DNA from: Blastocatellia bacterium
GTDB lineage: Bacteria; Acidobacteriota; Blastocatellia; Pyrinomonadales; Pyrinomonadaceae
NCBI GenBank assembly: GCA_003175865.1
Contig: PSRF01000025.1
Coordinates: 1-13,242 of the forward strand
Direction: 5' to 3'
DNA: 13,242 bases
Positions 1 through 6,100 of the stretch are shown here, piece after piece. The position numbers and the translations under genes were made by a program. Each line of letters opens with the position of its first letter. Positions within the stretch are counted from its first letter, which is position 1. The notes under the pieces are model-generated. The model searched no databases and was not told where the DNA came from. It was given only the letters and a program-made list of their open reading frames with translations.

Positions 1-1170
1 CCGAATGCCTCGCTCGTGCGCGCGAGTGGAAAATGCGCCGAATGTCATCTGCGTCAACAGTATTCAGTCGTGCATGAATACGAAATGAGTAAGCACGGAG
101 AGAAAGGCATCACGTGCCTGGACTGCCACCAGCCAGCACCGAATCAAAAGGGCAAGGACCACAACGGATTCACAATCACCACCCACATGACGTCTGGCAA
201 TTGCCGCAGTTGTCATGAGGGTGTTTATCAGGAATTTCAAAGAAGCCGCCACGCTGCCGTAGCGTGGGCAGCGGTTTACGGCGCCGAAGGATTACCAGCC
301 GAGCAGGTTTCGTTTGCGGAAAAATATCAGCCGGGATACGCCAACCGTCCGCCGCACCCGTTCGTAAAACTTGAAGGAATGTCAGCGATGGTAAGTGGGT
401 GCGCACAGTGTCACAGCGTTGGCAAACCTAATGAGGACGGCACCATCGGCACATGCACTTCTTGCCACACACGGCACACAAGCTCGGTCGAGATCGCGCG
501 TCTGCCGCGGACCTGTGCTCAGTGTCACATGGGACCAGATCACTCACAGATTGAAATCTATGAAGAGTCGCGACACGGAGTCTTGTTTGAAGCCCAACGT
601 GAGCAACTCAACATGAAAGCCGAACCAAAATCCTTAACGACTCGGGACATGTTTGTACCTACCTGCGCGATCTGCCACATGAGCGGTATCAATGGATTAA
701 AGGTGACGCACGATCCTTCCGAGCGCCTTTCGTACTATCTCGCTGATGCAATTTCAAAGCAGCGGCCGAATTACCTGCAGGCGCAAAACAACATGAAGCA
801 GATCTGCACGCAGTGCCACGCCTCAACACTCGTGAACCGTGTTTACGATCAAGCGGAAAAAGTACTGACAGACACAAACACGAAGGTGCAAGCAGCTAAA
901 GACATCGTCGATGGCTTGCACAAAGATAATCTACTGACAGGACCTCCCTTCTCTAATCCGATCGACTTTACATATTTCGATCTATGGCATTACGACGGGC
1001 GCACCTCCAAACATGGCGCGTTCATGGGCGGCGCTGACTTTGTTCAGTGGCATGGGAACTATCCGATTCTAAGTAAGACTGTCGAACTAAAGACTCGCGC
1101 TGAGGAATTACGTAAAGGTCATGGCAGCACTCGATCAACTTCGGAAACGAATCAACCAGGCACGAAGTAA
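1..1170 (+). CDS. Octahaem cytochrome c, hydroxylamine oxidoreductase (HAO) family, 5' partial
   Basis: The frame is open to the window edge, so the true start and signal peptide lie upstream; the GTG at 16 is only the first possible start codon seen. Numbering from that GTG, there are eight CXXCH haem c motifs, starting at residues 7, 34, 63, 129, 147, 167, 217 and 264. The long gap before haem 4 and the tight haem 4-5-6 group, followed by a His/Trp-rich C-terminus (WHYDG at 324, KHGAFMGG at 332, WHGNYP at 345), match the HAO family. Members oxidise hydroxylamine or hydrazine to NO or N2, or work reductively on nitrite or NO, in the periplasm. By homologous order haem 4 (CAQCH, 129-133) would be the catalytic one. 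I cannot tell whether the crosslinking Tyr that marks oxidative enzymes is present. The last 17 codons overlap the next gene. Family call is firm; direction of reaction is open. Confidence 0.88.
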   Translation, partial: PNASLVRASGKCAECHLRQQYSVVHEYEMSKHGEKGITCLDCHQPAPNQKGKDHNGFTITTHMTSGNCRSCHEGVYQEFQRSRHAAVAWAAVYGAEGLPAEQVSFAEKYQPGYANRPPHPFVKLEGMSAMVSGCAQCHSVGKPNEDGTIGTCTSCHTRHTSSVEIARLPRTCAQCHMGPDHSQIEIYEESRHGVLFEAQREQLNMKAEPKSLTTRDMFVPTCAICHMSGINGLKVTHDPSERLSYYLADAISKQRPNYLQAQNNMKQICTQCHASTLVNRVYDQAEKVLTDTNTKVQAAKDIVDGLHKDNLLTGPPFSNPIDFTYFDLWHYDGRTSKHGAFMGGADFVQWHGNYPILSKTVELKTRAEELRKGHGSTRSTSETNQPGTK

Positions 1171-2008
1171 TTCACTGGTCCAGCGCTGGGCCAATGATCC
1201 GAGCCTTTGGGTAGAGGTGTTCGTGCTAATCAACCTTGCGTGTCTGGCAGTCGACATCTATCTCGCTCATTCGACCAATGCATTCCACCGTCGCAGCGAA
1301 TACATCCCTCTTTACTACTCACTGATTGCTCCAGTTGTCCTGCTCGCAGGTTTGATCGCGCGTGAACGTTTTAAGTACCTGGCAGTGTGGCGTGACCTGG
1401 GATACCTGGTCGGCTGGCTTGCGATTCTAATTGGACTCACTGGCGTTATTCTGCATCTCGATAGCCGGTTCTTCTACGACAACACGTTGAAGAGTCTGAC
1501 CTACGCTGCACCCTTCGCAGCGCCACTCGCGTACACCGGCTTGGGATTGCTCTTAATTGCAAACAGAATGGTCCAAGTTGAAAGTGCCGAATGGGCCTAC
1601 TGGATTTTGCTCCTGGCGCTGGGAGGTTTTTTCGGCAACTTTGTTTTCAGTCTGACAGATCACGCCATGAACGCGTTCTTTAGACCCATTGAGTGGTTGC
1701 CGGTTGCCAGCAGCGCATTTGCCGTCAGTTTTCTACTGGTACCGTTTTTTGTAACCGTCGAGCGTCGATATCTATTGCTGTGCGGCGCAATTCTGATCGC
1801 GCAAGCGATGGTTGGTGTCCTCGGATTTGGTTTGCACCTCATCGCAGATCTTGAAGGCCCATCGATGAAGATGTTCGACAACATTGTCCACGGCGCTCCT
1901 CCTTTTGCGCCGTTATTGTTCCCCAATCTGGTCTTATTGAGTTTGATTGCATTATGGGTTTTGCGAGAGCACGTGGGTACAGAACGGTACGAGCCCTCAG
2001 CCTCCTGA
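1121..2008 (+). CDS. Polytopic membrane protein, partner of the HAO-like cytochrome, unknown family
   Basis: This is a 295-residue protein with about eight hydrophobic helices, near residues 31-49, 62-80, 93-113, 126-147, 158-178, 193-213, 217-241 and 262-282. I do not recognise the family. It has no CXXCH, so it is not an NrfH or cM552-type quinol dehydrogenase. Several His lie at or near predicted helix ends (H112, H181, H239, H257), which could suit haem b or quinone chemistry, but this is only a suggestion. The ATG at 1121 lies 50 bases inside the upstream cytochrome gene in another frame. AAAGG at 1114-1118 is very close to it and GAGGAA at 1102-1107 rather far, so initiation is probably by coupling to the upstream gene. 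No ATG, GTG or TTG is visible soon after the upstream stop at 1168-1170. The overlap implies co-transcription and perhaps a complex. It ends 16 bases from the convergent operon, with no clear terminator between. Confidence 0.8.
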   Translation: MAALDQLRKRINQARSNSLVQRWANDPSLWVEVFVLINLACLAVDIYLAHSTNAFHRRSEYIPLYYSLIAPVVLLAGLIARERFKYLAVWRDLGYLVGWLAILIGLTGVILHLDSRFFYDNTLKSLTYAAPFAAPLAYTGLGLLLIANRMVQVESAEWAYWILLLALGGFFGNFVFSLTDHAMNAFFRPIEWLPVASSAFAVSFLLVPFFVTVERRYLLLCGAILIAQAMVGVLGFGLHLIADLEGPSMKMFDNIVHGAPPFAPLLFPNLVLLSLIALWVLREHVGTERYEPSAS

Positions 2009-2024
2009 TCGACCAATAGGATGA

Positions 2025-3209
2025 CTACGGCACAGGTCTGGCGACAACTCGGAACCCGAGATACGGCGTCTCTACTTCAGGTTTGAAATTCTCACGGTAA
2101 GGAATGTAGAGCACTGCGATGCTGGCGGTGTACCATGATCCGCCGCGCAGAACTCGTTCGCCTGGAGTATTGTCGTGATTGCGGTCGTCATCATCGATGT
2201 ACGGGTGTTGACGGTTGTAGGTTCGATAGACCGACGCTGTCCATTCCGTGACGTTGCCAGACATGTGATAGACACCGTAGCGATTTGGTAGATAGTCGCG
2301 GCGGGTTTCCTCCCAGCCAACTACCGTCACTTCTGCGCTTGGATTCTTCTTCCAGTTGTAAAGTTTCACCTGGTTATCGCTGATACTCATTCCCAAACCG
2401 TAGTCGAAGTTGTCTGGTCCTCGTGCTGCCTTTTCCCACTCCGCTTCCGAAGGTAATCCGAATATCCAGCGCCCAGCGCCTAATTTCTCGGTCAACCAGT
2501 GGCAGAACGCATTCGCCTCAAACCAGTTCACCTGCACGACAGGTTGATCGGACTGACCGAAGCGTTTGAAATCAGCATTGGCAGAATCTAACAAAGCTGT
2601 TGCATGCGATCGGTTCCTCGCTTTCCATTGCCTGCCTGGTTCGGTCCAGTTCGCATCGTTCTTGTAACCAGCAGGGTCATTCATGAATTCTCGGAACTCC
2701 GCATTCGTGACCTCAAACGGACTGATGAAATAGGCGGTAAGCCAGACATAATGCGGCTCACTCGGTCGAAGATGATCGCCGAAGAGGAAATGGCCACTGG
2801 GAATAAAAACGAACTCTGGAAGACTCGCAAACAAACGCGGCGGCGATTGAGCGGGAAGAGGGCGAATCGTGACTGTTAATGCACCTTCTTTATCTGGACC
2901 GCCACGATAACTGAAGATTGGAATTGGATAGAAACTCGTCTTGCCGGCTTGATCGGCTTTCAGAAAGTAGTTTCCGCGCGGAAGCCACGTTCCTTCTGAA
3001 TTGAACTCAGTGATTGCGACCGCGGACTGCAAGTCGCTGCCTGCCTTGTACAAAGTGACATTCGCACCAGGAAGGTTAGTGAGAAAGAACTGCGTCTCTT
3101 CGCGATCGTAATGAAGCTGATCTTGCCGCGCCTTCGAGCGATAAACCAATGCCAGGGACAGCGCAAAGACTACGACAATAACGCCAGAGATCGCATACAG
3201 CTTCTTCAT
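2025..3209 (-). CDS. Membrane-anchored SUMF1/FGE-fold protein without active-site cysteines (NirV-like)
   Basis: This 394-residue protein has an N-terminal hydrophobic helix (residues 4-23), a beta-rich PEGA-like segment (about 40-118), then a full FGE-sulfatase (SUMF1/EgtB/PvdO) domain from about 131 to the end. Family landmarks are FIPSGHFLFGD (135), EVTNAEF (166), PVVQVNWFEANAFCHWL (223), LPSEAEWEKAARG (252), HMSGNVTEW (315), RVLRGGSW (352) and GFRVV (385). Formylglycine-generating enzymes need two copper-binding Cys after the GGSW motif; that region reads YTASIAVLYIPYR with none, and the protein's only Cys is C236. It is therefore unlikely to make formylglycine. NirV, a protein of unknown role encoded beside nirK in many denitrifiers, has the same fold, so a NirV-like role in nitrogen-oxide respiration or periplasmic maturation is an inference. 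It follows the four-helix gene by 24 bases and ends the operon. No strong ribosome site precedes the ATG at 3209. Confidence 0.85.
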   Translation of the reverse strand: MKKLYAISGVIVVVFALSLALVYRSKARQDQLHYDREETQFFLTNLPGANVTLYKAGSDLQSAVAITEFNSEGTWLPRGNYFLKADQAGKTSFYPIPIFSYRGGPDKEGALTVTIRPLPAQSPPRLFASLPEFVFIPSGHFLFGDHLRPSEPHYVWLTAYFISPFEVTNAEFREFMNDPAGYKNDANWTEPGRQWKARNRSHATALLDSANADFKRFGQSDQPVVQVNWFEANAFCHWLTEKLGAGRWIFGLPSEAEWEKAARGPDNFDYGLGMSISDNQVKLYNWKKNPSAEVTVVGWEETRRDYLPNRYGVYHMSGNVTEWTASVYRTYNRQHPYIDDDDRNHDNTPGERVLRGGSWYTASIAVLYIPYRENFKPEVETPYLGFRVVARPVP

Positions 3210-3233
3210 TTCATAATTGGTGCACGCAACTCT

Positions 3234-3647
3234 TCATTCCTTGTAGAGCCACGCACCAACCAATGTTGCCACGACCGTTTCAGGCAATGACACCGCCATC
3301 AATGGCACAAGCGCTTTGATCGGGACGAATTGAAATGATCCCCACGTTGCATCAGCAAGGCTGACAACGATCCACCATGCAACGCCTGTGACGACAGCGG
3401 TCCTCGGGCCTGGACCATAACGTGGACGAATCGCCGCGTAGAGCCACATGGCCCAAATTCCAGCGATGATATTAAGTGACAAAAGGAAGAAAAATAGACC
3501 GGCGCTCGGCTTCATGAGGTTTACGGACGGCGCAGCTGCTGCGAAATCCTGTCCGATAGCGTAGGTGCTAACAGCCGAAAGGAAACTCCACACGACGCAA
3601 GTTACCAAACCGGAGACAAGTACCCGCATCCAATTGATTTTTGACAT
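3234..3647 (-). CDS. Small four-helix membrane protein, unknown
   Basis: This 137-residue protein has about four transmembrane helices: near residues 8-29, 47-72, 82-100 and 107-134. I do not recognise a family or find metal-binding motifs (no Cys pairs, no His clusters). I start it at the ATG at 3647, which has AGGA nine bases upstream. A TTG two codons earlier at 3653 would place that ribosome site too close. It lies 24 bases after the nosY stop and 24 bases before the SUMF1-like gene, so it is very likely co-transcribed with both. Its position suggests a role in the membrane side of NosZ maturation or a partner for the next gene, but the sequence itself does not show this. Confidence 0.75.
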   Translation of the reverse strand: MSKINWMRVLVSGLVTCVVWSFLSAVSTYAIGQDFAAAAPSVNLMKPSAGLFFFLLSLNIIAGIWAMWLYAAIRPRYGPGPRTAVVTGVAWWIVVSLADATWGSFQFVPIKALVPLMAVSLPETVVATLVGAWLYKE

Positions 3648-3656
3648 TGCCAAGCG

Positions 3657-3660
3657 TCCT
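3657..3660 (-). promoter_or_regulatory. Ribosome binding site deciding the four-helix gene start
   Basis: On the minus strand AGGA sits nine bases before the ATG at 3647 and only three before the alternative TTG at 3653, favouring the ATG. Confidence 0.55.
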
Positions 3661-3671
3661 GTAGTCGAGAA

Positions 3672-4502
3672 TCAGATGTCCTGACGACGCAGCAAACGAT
3701 GAGCGGCGACGGCTGGAATCACGATCCAAAACGCGAGTGAAATCGCGAGTACGATTAGACTCATCGCTTCACCACCCGCAAATTTCAACAGTGATGCGCC
3801 TGCTGGACCAAAGATGTTGCGGCCATCGAGCAACATCAGACAACTGACTCGTACGATATCCACCGGATTGCCGAACAGTGACCCGAAGATCAAAGTGTTC
3901 GCCGTGTGCTCTTTAAATAGAAATGTCGAACCGATAACAACTAGATCGTAGAAGAGTACGAAAAAGAACCAAACGAAAACTGACAAGCCAAATGCCTTGG
4001 TCTTACGCTTACAAAAGGTTGAGATCAGGGCGGACAAACTGAGAAAAATGAGCGCAAGAAGCAGCGAGAAGCCGACAAGAATCGGATATCGAGTCACTCC
4101 GTCATTGCCGCCTTTGATACCGATGATTAAGCCAACCGCACCGAAACCAATAAACGTTGCGGTAATAATTGACGCGAATAGTCCCGCTAGCTTTCCTAAC
4201 ATCACGTCTACGCGCGAGACCGGCTGCGAATAAAGCAGTTCATTCGCGTTGGCGTCGCTCGTAAAGCTTTGTGTTCCCATCGTCAATGAAACCAGGGGAA
4301 TTATATAGAGCACAAGGTTCAGCAAACTGGCAGATGTACGTGCAAAACCCTGAAAACCAATCGCGCCTGCCGTGACCAAACCAAAATAAGAAATCGCGAG
4401 TACGAGGACGCTGAACACGCCCGCGAAGATCACCGTCCACCGGTTGCGGACATTTACGGTGAGTTCCTGATGGGCGATGGTTGTAATTGAATGAACGTTC
4501 AT
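3672..4502 (-). CDS. nosY: NosY, ABC-2 type permease of the NosDFY copper-site maturation transporter
   Basis: This 276-residue protein has six hydrophobic helices and the layout of ABC-2 permeases. It opens with a short cytoplasmic helix (IAHQELTVNVRNRWTVIF, from residue 9), as usual in NosY, and ends with a basic tail (HRLLRRQDI). ANELLYSQPVSR (87) and GNPVDIVRV (211) match the cytosolic and periplasmic elements seen across this family. With NosF it forms the membrane core of the NosDFY complex, which acts on NosD to support assembly of the tetranuclear CuZ site of NosZ. The ATG at 4502 gives the expected family N-terminus, but there is no well-spaced ribosome site. The best one (AAGGAGAG on the minus strand, about 4526-4533) is over 20 bases away, inside the inverted repeat that ends 14 bases before the start. 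nosY is thus separated from nosF by nosL and a 208-base spacer, which is an unusual break in the operon. Confidence 0.9.
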   Translation of the reverse strand: MNVHSITTIAHQELTVNVRNRWTVIFAGVFSVLVLAISYFGLVTAGAIGFQGFARTSASLLNLVLYIIPLVSLTMGTQSFTSDANANELLYSQPVSRVDVMLGKLAGLFASIITATFIGFGAVGLIIGIKGGNDGVTRYPILVGFSLLLALIFLSLSALISTFCKRKTKAFGLSVFVWFFFVLFYDLVVIGSTFLFKEHTANTLIFGSLFGNPVDIVRVSCLMLLDGRNIFGPAGASLLKFAGGEAMSLIVLAISLAFWIVIPAVAAHRLLRRQDI

Positions 4503-4516
4503 CCTGGTTTCACTGC

Positions 4517-4663
4517 GGCTTTATCGCTCTCCTTGTGGAAAGGCTTTGCCTCTCCGCATTGATGTTCAAACAAATTGGGCGGCTAGACCGCATGACGCTG
4601 AGCCTCAATTAGAAAGTTGATGACGGAAAGCCAGAGACTTTCCGCAAGGAGAGCGGCTAAGCC
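4517..4663. repeat. Imperfect inverted repeat filling most of the nosL-nosY gap
   Basis: Arms at 4517-4556 and 4624-4663 are reverse complements at 32 of 40 positions; the longest unbroken core is CGCTCTCCTTG paired with CAAGGAGAGCG. The 67-base centre contains a smaller hairpin (GCGG-ctaga-CCGC, 4579-4591). Similarity may continue weakly outward toward the nosY start codon. No open reading frame, transposase or clear target-site duplication is seen. It could be a MITE- or REP-like element, or a long RNA hairpin between nosL and nosY. In the transcript it would fold just before the nosY start and bury the only good ribosome-binding sequence. Confidence 0.7.
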
Positions 4664-4710
4664 GTGAACAACAGCGGTATATAGAATCTGATACTGCACG
4701 CAAAGACGAC

Positions 4711-5199
4711 TCATTTTATAACTTCTGTAAATCGGAGCAGCGTGCCGTGGAATTTCGCTTCCGCGTCCTCCGCGCTCGATTGACTCTTGAATGCCACGAT
4801 CCCACCATTCATCGGCGTATTAAATTCTGAGGACCGAACATAAAAAGCCTCTTCTCCTTTGAGCCAGTCCCGTCGATCGAAATCCATCACGAAGGTTGCG
4901 CGGATCGAGGTCTTGTTCTTTTTCTGCTTAACAAAATTTGACATGCAACCGATGTCGTCGAACTTGAAGGCCTGTCCATCCTCGTCGATCAACTCGGCCG
5001 CATACTGCTTCTCTGAAATGCTCATCTTACAGAAAGAGCACATGTCGTTAGTTTCGATCGACACCGGCTCTATCGTTGGCTTTTGACAGTTCGCGAGGAC
5101 AATCAGTGTCGCAACACCAAAGACAATCAGGATTAGGGTTGAAAGTTTTATTATCATTTTTCGAACAAAACTGGCTTTATTTCTTTTTTCCATCTTCAT
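4711..5199 (-). CDS. nosL: NosL, membrane-attached copper chaperone for NosZ
   Basis: This 162-residue protein starts with a basic stretch and a long hydrophobic helix (about 15-36) ending at Cys38 (VLANC), then a NosL domain. The metal-site signature DMCSFCKM is at 52-59, with DEDGQAFKFDDIGCM at 72-86 and DRRDWLKGEEAFYV further on, all typical of NosL. The family binds Cu(I) at the outer side of the membrane and delivers it to NosZ through NosD. NosL proteins are usually lipoproteins; here the residue before Cys38 is Asn, which is atypical for a lipobox, so an uncleaved anchor is possible. The ATG at 5199 overlaps the nosF end by 23 bases. An in-frame ATG at 5157 (residue 15) would also leave a usable signal, and neither has a clear ribosome site. 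It is followed by the inverted-repeat spacer. Confidence 0.9.
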   Translation of the reverse strand: MKMEKRNKASFVRKMIIKLSTLILIVFGVATLIVLANCQKPTIEPVSIETNDMCSFCKMSISEKQYAAELIDEDGQAFKFDDIGCMSNFVKQKKNKTSIRATFVMDFDRRDWLKGEEAFYVRSSEFNTPMNGGIVAFKSQSSAEDAEAKFHGTLLRFTEVIK

Positions 5200-6100
5200 T
5201 GTTTACGTAGCGTACGTAGATGTCTTCGAGCGTTATTTGTTCAGTTACAAACCGCAGCACATGGCCCTCGTTCCCGTCGACCGCACGCAAGATCCTTAAT
5301 CGATCTTCCGGACGACAATTGGCTATCAATGAATTGCCGTCGAAACTCATCTCAGTTGCTCCCGCGTCTTTTGCGGCTGCGAGTCTGGTTGGATCAGGTT
5401 GGTCCAAGTCTATTCTCAATCGAGAGGTCTCCATTAGTTCCTTACGCAATGCAGATACCGATTGAAGTGCGACTAATCGACCACCAACCAGAATCGCCAC
5501 ACGATTTGCCAATTGCTCGACGTCATCAAGAATGTGTGACGAGAACACGATCGTCTTGCCTTGACGTTTCAGGTTAGCCAGGAACTGCCGGAGTTGAATC
5601 GCGCCTTCTGGATCGAGACTGCTGGTCGGTTCATCAAGTACCAAGATCGGCGCGTTAGGCAGGCACGCAACAGCAAGTCCAAGACGCTGAAGCATACCTC
5701 CCGAGAATTGACTTACCGCCTTGTCGGAGAAGCCGTTGAAATGAAAGTTCGGCGTCGCCAATGTCTCGTCGATACGATGCTGCGGGAGTCGCCGCAAACG
5801 ACAATAGAATTGGAGCACCTCTCGCGCAGTTAATTGATCGTGAAACGCGACTCGTTGAGGTAAGTAACTCATTAACTGCTTCGCTTTGTGCGTTTGTGTC
5901 CGGAGGTTATAAGTACCAACTGAAATCGAGCCTGAAGTGGGCAGGGTTAAACCAACCATGCACTTCAGAGATGTAGTCTTGCCGCTACCGTTAGGACCAA
6001 GCAATGCAAGAGTCTCACCTTTTTCCACTGTCAAAGAGACATCTCTTAGCGCTATGAACTCGCCGAATCTCTTCGTAAGATTTTGAATCTCAATCCTCAT
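5177..6100 (-). CDS. nosF: NosF, ABC transporter ATP-binding protein
   Basis: This is a 307-residue ABC ATPase. Counted from the chosen start, it has Walker A GPNGSGKT (35-42), Q-loop YLPQ (Gln82), signature SGGML (133-137), Walker B ILVLDEP (152-158) and switch His189 (SSHILDD). A C-terminal regulatory extension of about 80 residues follows the nucleotide-binding domain. I start it at the ATG at 6100, which overlaps the nosD stop as ATGA, the usual sign of translational coupling, and gives the normal N-terminus (MRIEIQNLTKRFG). An upstream in-frame start would add 13 residues read from the nosD tail. NosF powers the NosFY membrane core that changes the state of NosD during CuZ assembly. All catalytic motifs are intact, so it should be active. 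Confidence 0.93.
   Translation of the reverse strand: MRIEIQNLTKRFGEFIALRDVSLTVEKGETLALLGPNGSGKTTSLKCMVGLTLPTSGSISVGTYNLRTQTHKAKQLMSYLPQRVAFHDQLTAREVLQFYCRLRRLPQHRIDETLATPNFHFNGFSDKAVSQFSGGMLQRLGLAVACLPNAPILVLDEPTSSLDPEGAIQLRQFLANLKRQGKTIVFSSHILDDVEQLANRVAILVGGRLVALQSVSALRKELMETSRLRIDLDQPDPTRLAAAKDAGATEMSFDGNSLIANCRPEDRLRILRAVDGNEGHVLRFVTEQITLEDIYVRYVNNEDGKKK

Noticed and set aside
1660..2016. 118-codon minus-strand frame
   Set aside because: Opposite the membrane protein gene and at the end of the convergent gap; no supporting features.
2009..2024. Terminator between the convergent gene ends
   Set aside because: Only 16 bases and no stem-loop with a T-run on either strand.
4680..4710. Possible promoter before nosY (TATATA on the minus strand)
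   Set aside because: The nearest -35-like TTGCGT has only about 14 bases of spacing; too weak to report, though a promoter in the nosL-nosY gap cannot be excluded.
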